Of a stretch of 64,000 nucleotides of DNA, positions 11,323 through 20,382 are shown piece by piece (position 1 is the stretch's first letter; each line of letters begins with the position of its first letter). The notes below the pieces were generated by a model. That model made no database searches, had not been told where the DNA came from, and saw only the letters and a list, made by a program, of their open reading frames with translations. Both the position numbers and the translations under genes were made by a program. Source of the DNA: Mycobacterium sp. NBC_00419 (lineage in GTDB: Bacteria > Actinomycetota > Actinomycetes > Mycobacteriales > Mycobacteriaceae); assembly GCF_036023875.1 (NCBI RefSeq), contig NZ_CP107931.1, positions 558,001 through 622,000 of the forward strand. Reading direction: 5' to 3'.

Positions 11323-11728
11323 CGCTGGCCGCGGAGAAGTTCTCTTCGTGGGTCTCTTGATATTCCTGCCAGGCCTGGGCATCCCAGATCTCGAGGAAGT
11401 CGACCGCTCCGATCACCACGCAGTCCTTCGAGAGGTTCGCGTAGCGGCGGTGGTCGGCGGACAGGGTGATCCGGCCCTGCGCGTCAGGATGCTGTTCGTC
11501 GGTGCCGGCTGCGAGGTTGCGCAGGAACGCACGGGCCTCCGGATTGCTCCGCGAGGTCTGCGCGGCCCGCCGGGCCAGCTGCTCGAATTCCGTACGCGGA
11601 TAGACAGCCAGGCTGTGGTCTTGACTTTTGGTGACCATCAACCCTCCTGCCAGCGCGTCGCGGAACTTGGCGGGCAGTGTCAGCCGCCCCTTGTCGTCGA
11701 GCCTGGGCGTGTAGGTACCGAGAAACAT
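11297..11728 (-). CDS. mraZ: Transcriptional regulator MraZ
   Basis: MraZ is the AbrB-fold regulator at the head of dcw operons; it binds repeats in its own promoter. The chosen ATG at 11728 gives 143 residues starting [16 protein letters not shown], the conserved family N-terminus. The second DxxGR-type half is seen as [12 protein letters not shown] strong Shine-Dalgarno (AGGAGGT, 11735-11741) lies 6 nt upstream and decides the start, although the frame extends further. Four MraZ boxes lie upstream at 11771-11810, so autoregulation of the whole cluster is expected. Confidence 0.96.
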   Translation of the reverse strand: MFLGTYTPRLDDKGRLTLPAKFRDALAGGLMVTKSQDHSLAVYPRTEFEQLARRAAQTSRSNPEARAFLRNLAAGTDEQHPDAQGRITLSADHRRYANLSKDCVVIGAVDFLEIWDAQAWQEYQETHEENFSAASDEALSDII

Positions 11729-11770
11729 CCCCGCACCTCCTACGCCCCGGAGCCTCCTTCGCTCCGTTAA

Positions 11771-11810
11771 CCGCCACAATACCCCACATTCCCCCACTTT
11801 GCGCCACGTT
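11771..11810 (-). promoter_or_regulatory. Array of four MraZ boxes upstream of mraZ
   Basis: Read on the minus strand, this stretch contains GTGGCG, GTGGGG, GTGGGG and GTGGCG, at a strict 10-bp period. On the plus strand the cores are at 11772-11777, 11782-11787, 11792-11797 and 11802-11807. One-turn-spaced GTGG-type direct repeats just upstream of mraZ are the known MraZ operator, so this is very probably the dcw autoregulatory site. The array ends 43 nt before the mraZ start codon. No convincing -35/-10 pair was identified further upstream. Confidence 0.85.
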
Positions 11811-11982
11811 GCAGGTGCATTTCGGGGTGTCTGCACCACCTTCTCCCACCAGGAAGCACCCTGGGGGTGGCAACAGACCGGTCGTAGAGGTCAAAAGGCC
11901 TGATCAACGGCCGGTGGGGCATGGTGGGGGGTGTGTGTGAGCGCGCGCCGAAAAGCGACACTCGTAGCGCCGATCTGGGCGC

Positions 11983-12015
11983 AAAAAAACGGGGCAGCCT
12001 GGTGGCTACCCCGTT
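11983..12015 (-). terminator. Intrinsic terminator after the DUF3040 gene
   Basis: On the minus strand an 11-bp GC-rich stem (ACGGGGTAGCC pairing with GGCTGCCCCGT, one G-U pair) has the 4-nt loop ACCA and is followed by seven T residues. It lies 14 nt after the stop at 12029. A U-tract this clean is uncommon in mycobacteria. It should insulate the dcw promoter region from upstream transcription. Confidence 0.9.
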
Positions 12016-12028
12016 ATCGGATCCGCGG

Positions 12029-12436
12029 TCACTCGTCGAAGCGACGCCGGAAGCGATCCTCCATACGGCTGGTGAACGAACCGGCTCCCTTGACCCGGCG
12101 CTGGCGCTGACCCGCCGGACTCGGACCGGACGGGCCGCCGTCGCGGCCGCCGACAACCCGCGGGCCGGTGATCGCGAACACGACGCCGGCGAACATGACC
12201 AGGAAACCCAGCACCGACAGGATCGGGAAACTTCCGATCATCGTGGCTTTGAACGCCACTCCCGAGACCAACATGGCCAGGCCGATGACGAAAAGACCAG
12301 CACCCTGAAGGCGCCTCCGCGTCGACGGTGCCCGCAGATTCCCGCCCCGCACGCTGGAGGCGAACTTGGGGTCCTCGGCATAGAGAGCGCTCTCGATCTG
12401 ATCGAGCATGCGCTGCTCATGATCGGAGAGTGGCAT
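12029..12436 (-). CDS. DUF3040 membrane protein (Rv2169c-like)
   Basis: The 135-residue product begins MPLSDHEQRMLDQIESALYAEDPKFASSV, the conserved start of DUF3040 proteins, and then has two membrane segments (about residues 48-66 and 72-92) followed by a basic Gly/Ser/Arg-rich tail. The ATG at 12436 is preceded by AAGGAGGG, so I rejected longer frames. Such proteins are widespread in actinobacteria and of unknown function. The gene is monocistronic between its own promoter region and the strong terminator at 11983-12015. Confidence 0.85.
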   Translation of the reverse strand: MPLSDHEQRMLDQIESALYAEDPKFASSVRGGNLRAPSTRRRLQGAGLFVIGLAMLVSGVAFKATMIGSFPILSVLGFLVMFAGVVFAITGPRVVGGRDGGPSGPSPAGQRQRRVKGAGSFTSRMEDRFRRRFDE

Positions 12437-12672
12437 TCGTCCCTCCTTGCCGACACAGCCGGTCACGATTGGCGATAAAGACATGGCAGCCCAGCACGTG
12501 CCGGGCAACTAACCAAATGATACGAGGTGAAGGTGCGCCGTACCACCTAGTTGGTCTTCCCGATTGTAGCCATGTCCTGCTGTTGTTCCGCCACTGCCGC
12601 GGCGATGTCAGGCTGCCGTCACCGGTCGGGCCGAAGCGCCGGGGCCGGTACGAAGATAATGGCGGTGTACCC

Positions 12673-13308
12673 GTGACCGATCTGCACGCGAAGAAGGGCT
12701 CCCAGGCGTTGGCGACATTCCTCATCGACCTGTCGCCCACCGACATGCAACGCCGCCTTCACGATGCGTTGACGGTGTACGTCGACGCGATGAGATATCC
12801 CCGCGGAACCGAGGGCCAGCGGGCCTCGATGTGGCTCGAGCACACCCGGCGGCACGGCTGGAAGGCCGTCGCCGCGGTCGAGACCGACACCGCCGCCGGG
12901 TCGGAGCCCTCGGCCACCCAGCTGGATGCCGCACCCCTGCTCGGCATTGCCTACGGCTACTGCGGGGCGCCCGACCAATGGTGGCAACAACAGGTCGTCA
13001 CCGGACTTCACCGTGTCGGCGTGCCGCCCGAGGACATCAGCGACCTGATGAGCAGCTATTTCGAGCTGACCGAGCTGCACATCCATCCGCAGGCCCAGGG
13101 CCGCGGACTCGGTGAGGCCCTGGCCCGCCGGCTGCTGGCCGGACGCCACGAATCCAACGTCCTGCTGTCGACGCCGGAGATCATCGGCGAGGCAAACCGC
13201 GCGTGGCGGCTGTACCGGCGGCTGGGGTTCGTCGATGTGATCCGGGGCTATCACTTCGCCGGCGACCCGCGGGCCTTCGCGATCCTGGGACGCGCCCTGC
13301 CGCTGTGA
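12673..13308 (+). CDS. GNAT-family acetyltransferase (Rv2170-like)
   Basis: The 211-residue product matches the mycobacterial Rv2170 family. The C-terminal half has the acetyl-CoA site LTELHIHPQAQGRGLGEALARRLL and the late NRAWRLYRRLGFVDVIRGYHFAGDPR motif. The Mtb protein has been reported to acetylate isocitrate dehydrogenase; whether this one does is inference. The frame is open far upstream, but GTG at 12673 (VTDLHAKKG) matches the family N-terminus. It is divergent from the DUF3040 gene; the 236 nt between them holds no other gene I can support. Confidence 0.88.
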   Translation: MTDLHAKKGSQALATFLIDLSPTDMQRRLHDALTVYVDAMRYPRGTEGQRASMWLEHTRRHGWKAVAAVETDTAAGSEPSATQLDAAPLLGIAYGYCGAPDQWWQQQVVTGLHRVGVPPEDISDLMSSYFELTELHIHPQAQGRGLGEALARRLLAGRHESNVLLSTPEIIGEANRAWRLYRRLGFVDVIRGYHFAGDPRAFAILGRALPL

Positions 13309-13348
13309 GTGGGCACGCCACCGCGTCGGGTCTGGCACGATACCCCTC

Positions 13349-14023
13349 GTGTCCAACCGACCCCGCCTGCGCGCACTGACGATGCTGCTGCTGATCGTGG
13401 CGCCACTGATGGTCGGCTGCATCCGGGTCCACGCCTCGATCACCGTCACACCGGACGATCGGGTCTCCGGCCAGATCGTCGCCGCAGCAAAACCTCGTAA
13501 CAACGACGACCAGGGGCCGCAGTTCGACCTGAACGTGCCCTTCAGCCAGAAGGTCGCCGTCTCGAAGTACGAGTCCGACGACTACGTCGGCTCCGAAGCG
13601 GTGTTCTCCGACCTGACCTTTGCCGAGGTCCCCCAGCTGGCCAACCTCAACCGGGAAGCCACCGGGGTGGACATCTCCCTGCGCCGCGCCGGGAACCTGG
13701 TGATCCTGGAAGGCCGCGTGGACCTGACCAACCTCAGCGACCCCGATGCCGACGTGCAGTTCACCGTGGCTTTTCCCGGTGAGGTGACCTCCACCAACGG
13801 CGACCGGATCGACACCGACGTCGTCGCATGGAAGCTCAAGCCCGGCGTGGTGTCGACGATGAGCGCCCAGGCCCGCGTCACCGACCCGAGCACCCGGTCG
13901 TTCACTGCGGCGGCGCTGTGGCTCGGGCTGGCTGCGCTGGTCGTCGCGGGGCTCATCGGCACCCTGGCCTGGCACAGCCGTGACCAGTCACCCCGATTCG
14001 CCAGCGCCGACCAGGGCGACGAG

Positions 14024-14026
<3 letters not shown>
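13349..14026 (+). CDS. lppM: Lipoprotein LppM
   Basis: The 225-residue protein has an N-terminal lipoprotein signal (LLLIVAPLMVGC, Cys near residue 24), a domain similar to Mtb LppM (IRVHASITVTPDDRVSGQIVAA), and a membrane segment near the C-terminus (AALWLGLAALVVAGLIGTLAW) followed by a short charged tail. LppM is an envelope lipoprotein linked in Mtb to phagosome interaction. Start is GTG at 13349, 40 nt after the acetyltransferase. The stop codon is the first TAG of a TAGGGC repeat cluster. Confidence 0.88.
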
Positions 14027-15255
<1,229 letters not shown>

Positions 15256-15259
15256 ACCC

Positions 15260-16798
15260 ATGTCACGCACGACACCGACCACACCGACGCCGGCCCACTC
15301 TGGCCTGTCGCGACTGAGGGCCTTCGCGTCCGGCGACGAGGGACGGCCTGCCCTGCTCGGGTTCCTCGGTGCGCTCCTGATCACGATCGGCGGACTCGGC
15401 GCCGGCAGCACCCGCCAGCACGATCCGGTGCTGGAGTCGCTGCACCTGTCCTGGCTGCGGTTCGGCCACGGCCTGGTGGTGTCCTCGGTCCTGCTGTGGG
15501 GCGGCGTGGTGATGATGCTGCTGGCGTGGCTGTGGCTGGGCCGTCGGCTGATCCACACCGGGGTCACCGAGTACGCGCTGAAGGCCACCACCTGGTTCTG
15601 GCTGGCTCCGCTGTTGCTCAGCGTTCCGCTGTTCAGCCGCGACACCTACTCGTATCTGGCCCAGGGCGCGCTGCTGCGCGACGGCTTCGACCCTTATGCG
15701 GTCGGGCCGATCGAGAACGACAACTCGTTGCTGGACAACGTAAGTCCGATCTGGACCACCACGACCGCACCGTATGGTCCGGCGTTCATTCTGGTGGCCA
15801 AGTTCGTGACCATGCTCGTCGGCGACCACGTGGTGGCGGGCACGATGCTGCTGCGGCTGTGCATGTTGCCCGGGCTGGCACTGCTGATCTGGGCGGCGCC
15901 GCGGGTGGCCCGGCATGTCGGCGCGAACGGGTCGGTGGCGCTGTGGATCTGTGTGCTCAACCCGCTGGTGATCATCCACCTGATGGGCGGGGTGCACAAC
16001 GAGATGCTGATGGTCGGCATGATGATGGCCGGCATCGCCCTGACCTTTGCGCGCCATCATGTCGCGGGCACCATCCTGATTGCCGTCGCGGTGGCGGTGA
16101 AGGCCACCGCGGTGCTGGCCCTGCCGTTCATGGTGTGGGTATGGATGCGCCATCTCAAGGACAGCCGAAATGTCTCTGCACCACGAGCTTTCGCGACCGC
16201 GACGGCCGCGGCCATCGCGGTGTTCATTGCGGTGTTCGCCGTGCTCTCAGCCCTCGCCGGGGTGGGCCTGGGCTGGCTGACGGCGCTGGCCGGTTCGGTG
16301 AAGATCATCAACTGGCTCACCATCCCCACCGCGATCGCCAACCTGACCAACGCCGTCGGCGGCTTGCTGTTCGGGGTGAACTTCTACGCCGTCCTGCAGG
16401 TCACCCGGATCGTCGGCATCGGCGTCATCGCGGTGTCACTTCCCCTGCTGTGGTGGCGTTTTCGGCACAACGACCGGGAGGCGCTGACCGGTATCGCCTG
16501 GGCGATGCTGGTGGTGGTGCTGTTCGTCCCGGCCGCACTGCCGTGGTACTACACCTGGCCGCTGGCGGTGGTCTCAGCACTTGCCCAGTCCAGGAGGGCG
16601 ATCGCCCTGATCGCCGGGTTCTCCACCTGGATCATGGTGATCTTCAAGCCGGACGGTTCACACGGCATGTATTCGTGGATCCACGTCCTGCTGGCCACGG
16701 CGTGTGCGCTGGCGGCCTGGTATGCCCTGTACCGCACCGAGGAGCCGCCGCCGCACGACGACGCCGAGGACGTAGCCGGGGTGTCGGCCGGCGCCTGA
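15260..16798 (+). CDS. mptA: Alpha-(1->6)-mannosyltransferase MptA
   Basis: MptA is a GT-C membrane enzyme that uses polyprenyl-phosphate-mannose to elongate the alpha-1,6-mannan core of lipomannan and lipoarabinomannan on the periplasmic side. The 512-residue protein has about a dozen hydrophobic segments, the acidic-aromatic motif FSRDTYSYLAQG in an early external loop, and VHNEMLMVGMMMAG further on, as in Rv2174. It follows the prenyl synthase by 4 nt and abuts convergent Rv2175c with no gap at all. Confidence 0.93.
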   Translation: MSRTTPTTPTPAHSGLSRLRAFASGDEGRPALLGFLGALLITIGGLGAGSTRQHDPVLESLHLSWLRFGHGLVVSSVLLWGGVVMMLLAWLWLGRRLIHTGVTEYALKATTWFWLAPLLLSVPLFSRDTYSYLAQGALLRDGFDPYAVGPIENDNSLLDNVSPIWTTTTAPYGPAFILVAKFVTMLVGDHVVAGTMLLRLCMLPGLALLIWAAPRVARHVGANGSVALWICVLNPLVIIHLMGGVHNEMLMVGMMMAGIALTFARHHVAGTILIAVAVAVKATAVLALPFMVWVWMRHLKDSRNVSAPRAFATATAAAIAVFIAVFAVLSALAGVGLGWLTALAGSVKIINWLTIPTAIANLTNAVGGLLFGVNFYAVLQVTRIVGIGVIAVSLPLLWWRFRHNDREALTGIAWAMLVVVLFVPAALPWYYTWPLAVVSALAQSRRAIALIAGFSTWIMVIFKPDGSHGMYSWIHVLLATACALAAWYALYRTEEPPPHDDAEDVAGVSAGA

Positions 16799-17203
16799 TC
16801 AGTACGCCGCGGCCTGGGCCCTACGCAGGATCTCGCGCGCCTGGTGGGCGTGCAGGGCATCGACCGGGCGGGCGTTACTGATCGGCTCGCGCGCCCCGTC
16901 GCGGGTGAGCGTCAGCGACGGGTCGGGGGTGAACAGCCACCGCAGGATCTCGGTCTCGCGGTAGCCACCGTCGCGCAGCACGGCCAGCAGCCCGGGCAGC
17001 GGCTTGACCACCTGGCCTCGGTCGCTGAAGAACACCTGCGGCACCATCAGCACGCCGCCGCGCCGGAGGGCCACGAGATGTCCGTCGCGCAGCTGCTGAT
17101 GCACCTTGGTCACCGGCAGGTGCAGCAACTCGGCAACTTTGGGCAGGTCGTAAAGGGGTTCGCCGGGATCGAGGACGTCATCACCGGCGGGAATGCTGCT
17201 CAC
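16799..17203 (-). CDS. DNA-binding protein, PknL substrate (Rv2175c-like)
   Basis: The 134-residue protein has a MerR/excisionase-like helix-turn-helix (YDLPKVAELLHLPVTKVHQQLRDGHLVALRRGGVLMVP), then a helical C-terminal part ending AREILRRAQAAAY. In Mtb, Rv2175c is a DNA-binding protein phosphorylated by PknL, and here it is likewise divergent from pknL. The GTG at 17203 lies 6 nt after a TAGACT -10 box, so the message is probably leaderless. Confidence 0.9.
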   Translation of the reverse strand: MSSIPAGDDVLDPGEPLYDLPKVAELLHLPVTKVHQQLRDGHLVALRRGGVLMVPQVFFSDRGQVVKPLPGLLAVLRDGGYRETEILRWLFTPDPSLTLTRDGAREPISNARPVDALHAHQAREILRRAQAAAY

Positions 17204-17209
17204 AGCGTC

Positions 17210-17215
17210 AGTCTA
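17210..17215 (-). promoter_or_regulatory. -10 box for a leaderless Rv2175c-like mRNA
   Basis: On the minus strand TAGACT is followed by 6 nt and then the GTG start at 17203. This spacing puts the transcription start on or next to the start codon. Confidence 0.6.
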
Positions 17216-17235
17216 GAACGGCTCCGACCGCCACG

Positions 17236-17241
17236 TACCAT
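17236..17241 (+). promoter_or_regulatory. -10 box for pknL
   Basis: TACCAT ends one base before the GTG at 17242 and 6 nt before a second in-frame GTG at 17248. With normal -10 spacing the mRNA would begin at the second GTG, giving a leaderless message and a protein two residues shorter. It faces the Rv2175c -10 box across about 20 bp. Confidence 0.5.
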
Positions 17242-18489
17242 GTGTCGGTGACGTCGGACCCGCTCGATGGCGCGCTGCTGGACGGCCGGTACCGCGTGGA
17301 GACTCCGATCGCCACCGGCGGGATGTCGACGGTCTACCGCGGCCTCGACGTCCGCCTGGACCGCCCGGTCGCGCTGAAGGTGATGGACGCCCGGTATGCC
17401 GGCGACAGCCAGTTCCTCACCAGATTCCAGCGCGAGGCCAGAGCCGTGGCCCGGCTCAAGGACCCCGGCCTGGTCGCCGTCTACGACCAGGGCCTGGACG
17501 CCAGGCATCCCTTCCTGGTGATGGAACTCATCGACGGAGGCACGCTGCGCGAGCTGCTGGCCGAACGCGGCCCCATGCCGCCGCACGCCGCCGCGGCCGT
17601 CCTGCGGCCGCTGCTGGGCGGCCTGGCGGTGGCACACCGCGCCGGTCTGGTGCACCGCGACATCAAGCCGGAGAACGTGCTGATCTCCGACGACGGCGAG
17701 GTCAAGCTCGCCGACTTCGGCCTGGTACGTGCGGTGGCCGAGGCGGGTATCACCTCCACCAGCGTCATCCTGGGCACCGCCGCCTACCTGTCGCCGGAAC
17801 AGGTCAGCAGCGGCACCGCAGACCAGCGCAGCGACGTCTATGCCGTCGGCACACTCACCTACGAATTGCTCACCGGCGCAACACCGTTCAGCGGCGACAA
17901 TCCCCTGACGGTGGCCTATCAGCGGATGGACGCCGACGTGCCGGCGCCGAGTTCGGTCATCAACGGGGTGCCGCCGCAGTTCGACGAGTTCGTCGCGCGC
18001 GCTACCGCCCGCGATCCGGGCCGGCGCTACGCCGACGCCGCCGAGATGGGTGCCGAACTCGACGCGATCGCCGCGGAACTGGCGCTGCCGAAGTTCCGCG
18101 TTCCCGCCCCGAAGATTTCGGCGCAGCATGCCGCCGCGACGGCCTATCACAGCCGGCTGGCCGAGCAGCCCACCACCGAACACCGACCGGCACCGGGGCC
18201 CGGGCAGCCGGTCAAGAACCCCACCCGCCAGCTCATCCGTGAACCGGAGGATCGGCAGCCCTCCCCCACCGACCAGCCCGACGATCCCGCACAGCCCGAT
18301 GACTATGACGAATATGGGCAGCCGCCAAGCCAATTCGCGGGTATCGACATCAACGACTTCATCTGGGCTCGCCAGCGGGCCCGGCGTGCAGTGCTGTTCT
18401 GGCTGCTGACCGTCCTGATCCTGACCGGCCTGGTGGCCGCCGGCGCATGGACGCTTGGCACCAATCTGCAGGGCCTGCTCGGAAACTAG
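17242..18489 (+). CDS. pknL: Serine/threonine protein kinase PknL
   Basis: PknL is a membrane-anchored Hanks-type kinase. The 415-residue protein shows the Gly-rich loop (IATGGMSTVYRG), catalytic lysine at about 46, HRDIKPEN with Asp140, DFG at 158-160, activation-loop threonines near 171-173 (ITSTSVILGTAAYLSPEQV), then a Pro/Asp-rich juxtamembrane linker. A single membrane segment lies near residues 392-410 with almost no external domain, so it cannot sense through a large ectodomain as PknB does. It is divergent from its likely substrate Rv2175c. GTG at 17248 may be the real start (see the -10 box). Confidence 0.94.
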   Translation: MSVTSDPLDGALLDGRYRVETPIATGGMSTVYRGLDVRLDRPVALKVMDARYAGDSQFLTRFQREARAVARLKDPGLVAVYDQGLDARHPFLVMELIDGGTLRELLAERGPMPPHAAAAVLRPLLGGLAVAHRAGLVHRDIKPENVLISDDGEVKLADFGLVRAVAEAGITSTSVILGTAAYLSPEQVSSGTADQRSDVYAVGTLTYELLTGATPFSGDNPLTVAYQRMDADVPAPSSVINGVPPQFDEFVARATARDPGRRYADAAEMGAELDAIAAELALPKFRVPAPKISAQHAAATAYHSRLAEQPTTEHRPAPGPGQPVKNPTRQLIREPEDRQPSPTDQPDDPAQPDDYDEYGQPPSQFAGIDINDFIWARQRARRAVLFWLLTVLILTGLVAAGAWTLGTNLQGLLGN

Positions 18490-18511
18490 CAGCGCCGTAG
18501 CCGTGCGGAAA

Positions 18512-18517
18512 TACAAT
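18512..18517 (+). promoter_or_regulatory. -10 box for the flavin monooxygenase gene
   Basis: TACAAT is a near-ideal -10 hexamer just after the pknL stop. Predicted transcription start is near 18524, about 11 nt before the first in-frame GTG at 18535. It suggests the island is transcribed independently of pknL. Confidence 0.5.
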
Positions 18518-18534
18518 CGGTTTGAGCCCAACCG

Positions 18535-20022
18535 GTGATCCCGCAGCCGTCCGCGACAAGTATTGCGGCGGTGACCCGAGTGATCCGATTCAACGCCTTC
18601 GACATGAACTGCGTCGCCCACCAGTCCCCCGGATTGTGGCGTCACCCCGACGACCAATCCTGGCGCTACAAGGATCTCGAGTACTGGACCGAGCTGGCCA
18701 AGCTGCTCGAGCGTGGCCGATTCGACGGGCTGTTCATCGCCGATGTCCTGGGCACCTACGACGTCTTCGGCGCCAGTGACGAGGCCGCGATCCGGCACGC
18801 CGCTCAGATCCCGGTCAACGATCCCCTGCTGCTGGTCTCGGCGATGGCGTTGGTGACCCGCGACCTGGGCTTCGGCCTGACCACCGGCACCGGCTTCGAA
18901 CATCCCTATCCGTTCGCCCGCCGGATGTCGACTCTGGACCATCTCACCAAGGGCCGGATCGGTTGGAACGTCGTGACCGGCTATCTGCCCGCCGCCGCGC
19001 GCAACATGGGCCAGACCGACCAGCCCGCCCACGACGCGCGCTACGACCACGCCGACGAGTACCTCGAGGTGCTCTACAAACTGTGGGAGGGATCCTGGGA
19101 GGACGATGCCGTGGTCCGCGACCGGGACCGCAGTGTGTTCACCGATCCCGCGAAGGTGCACCACATCGGTCACGCGGGAACGCATTTCAGCGTGCCGGGA
19201 GTCCATCTGTCGGAGCCGTCCCCGCAACGCACACCGGTGATCTTCCAGGCCGGCTCCTCACCTCGCGGAGTCCGCTTCGCCGCAGAGAACGCCGAGGCCA
19301 TCTTCACCGCGGCACCGACCAAGGACATCCTGGCCAAGACGGTGACGACGATCCGCCGGGAACTGGAGCTGGCCGGCCGAGATCCCTACGCCGCCAAGAT
19401 CTTCAACCTGACCACCGTCGTCACCGCCGCGACTGATGAGGAAGCGCACGCCAAGCACGCGGAGTACCTGTCCTACGGTGACCCGGAGGGTGCCCTGGTC
19501 TTCATGTCCGGCTGGATGGGCGTGGACCTGGCCCGCTACGGGCTCGACGAGCCGATCGGCAACGTCGACTCCAACGCGATCCTGTCGGCCGTGGCCGCCT
19601 TCCAGTCCGCCGACCCCGACGGCCGCGAGTGGGCGGTGCGCGATATCGCCGAGTGGGGCGAGATCGGCGGGATGGGCCCACGGATCGTCGGCTCCGGTGC
19701 GCATGTCGCCGACACACTGCAGGAATGGGTGGCCGAGACCGACGTCGACGGGTTCAACCTGGCCTACGCGATCACCCCCGGCACCTTCGCCGACTTCATC
19801 GAGCACGTCGTTCCGGTGCTGACCGAGCGAGGCGCCTATCAACCCGAGTACGCCCCGGGAACGTTGCGCAACAAGCTGCTCGGCCGCGGCGACCGGCTCC
19901 CGGCCGAACATCGCGGCGCGCGCTACCGGGTGGGCGGTCCGGAGTCGACGATCATCGAGAGGCCCTCGACGGTGCCGTCGGCGTCGGCGTCCACCGCAGC
20001 CCAACCGGTGAGCGGCCGCTAG
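18535..20022 (+). CDS. FMN-dependent monooxygenase, NtaA/SnaA/DszA family
   Basis: The protein (495 residues from GTG 18535, or about 480 if GTG 18571 or 18580 is used) is a two-component, bacterial-luciferase-like monooxygenase. It needs reduced FMN from a separate reductase. Family hallmarks are RFNAFDMNCVAHQSPGLWRHP at the N-terminus, LTTGTGFEHPYPFARRMSTLDHLTKGRIGWNVVTGYLPAAARNMG, PVIFQAGSSPRGVRFAAENAEAIF, and the C-terminal PGTFADFIEHVVPVLTERG. Relatives oxidise nitrilotriacetate, dibenzothiophene sulfone, dimethyl sulfide and similar substrates. The Cys-leader-controlled transporter downstream favours an organosulfur substrate, which is inference. No flavin reductase gene lies nearby. 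It is absent from the Mtb locus and so belongs to an accessory island. Confidence 0.9.
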   Translation: MIPQPSATSIAAVTRVIRFNAFDMNCVAHQSPGLWRHPDDQSWRYKDLEYWTELAKLLERGRFDGLFIADVLGTYDVFGASDEAAIRHAAQIPVNDPLLLVSAMALVTRDLGFGLTTGTGFEHPYPFARRMSTLDHLTKGRIGWNVVTGYLPAAARNMGQTDQPAHDARYDHADEYLEVLYKLWEGSWEDDAVVRDRDRSVFTDPAKVHHIGHAGTHFSVPGVHLSEPSPQRTPVIFQAGSSPRGVRFAAENAEAIFTAAPTKDILAKTVTTIRRELELAGRDPYAAKIFNLTTVVTAATDEEAHAKHAEYLSYGDPEGALVFMSGWMGVDLARYGLDEPIGNVDSNAILSAVAAFQSADPDGREWAVRDIAEWGEIGGMGPRIVGSGAHVADTLQEWVAETDVDGFNLAYAITPGTFADFIEHVVPVLTERGAYQPEYAPGTLRNKLLGRGDRLPAEHRGARYRVGGPESTIIERPSTVPSASASTAAQPVSGR

Positions 20023-20100
20023 TCGCACACCGCCGGTGCCGGCGCGCGAAACGGTCTCGCCGTCAAGCACTTTGCCAGTCGACACTCAGCAGATTCCCGG

Positions 20101-20132
20101 TTGACCCAGGCGGCCTCGATGGGGTCTACTTT
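20101..20132 (+). promoter_or_regulatory. Candidate promoter of the leader-peptide/transporter transcript
   Basis: TTGACC at 20101-20106 and TCTACT at 20125-20130 (or TACTTT at 20127-20132) form a possible -35/-10 pair with an 18 to 20 nt spacer. The predicted start is near 20138, giving about 50 nt of 5' UTR before the leader ORF. Confidence 0.4.
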
Positions 20133-20187
20133 CTGCGCGCCCCACGGCGCACCACAACCGCAGCGATCGACAGCAGGAGGTGAGGAC

Positions 20188-20259
20188 ATGGAAGACGGAA
20201 GTAGAAGCCGCCCCCATGCCCGGCTGTCTCGCGTGCGGGTGTCGCATATGTGCGGCTGA
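20188..20259 (+). CDS. Putative cysteine-sensing leader peptide (23 residues)
   Basis: The ORF starts with ATG at 20188, 7 nt after a perfect AGGAGGTGA Shine-Dalgarno (20175-20183), and ends with TGA at 20257-20259. The peptide is basic and closes RVRVSHMCG: its only cysteine (codon 20251-20253) is the penultimate sense codon. Short Arg-rich peptides ending in Cys stand before sulfur-acquisition genes in actinobacteria, and cysteine-responsive leader ORFs are known in mycobacteria. Its sequence past the stop is complementary to a segment at the permease ribosome binding site. I infer that ribosome stalling at the Cys codon controls translation of the transporter. No experimental support is available here. 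Confidence 0.7.
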   Translation: MEDGSRSRPHARLSRVRVSHMCG

Positions 20260-20372
20260 CTTCTCACGTTCTGACAACCCGATTCGACGACGCGGTCGAT
20301 CTCTGACGGGCATGACACGGCATGTCCAGTGTCTGAGTCCCCCACAGGCCGACGTCGCGATCGAGAAGTCAG
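20256..20372 (+). promoter_or_regulatory. Long-range inverted repeat that could mask the permease ribosome binding site
   Basis: CTGACTTCTC (20256-20265, overlapping the leader stop codon) is perfectly complementary over 10 bp to GAGAAGTCAG (20363-20372). The distal arm runs into AGGTGAT (20371-20377), which matches the anti-Shine-Dalgarno and sits 5 to 7 nt before the GTG at 20383. The proximal arm would be covered by a ribosome stalled at the leader Cys codon, freeing the downstream site. After normal termination the arms could pair and reduce initiation. The 97 nt between the arms has no gene. Confidence 0.6.
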
Positions 20373-20382
20373 GTGATTTACG

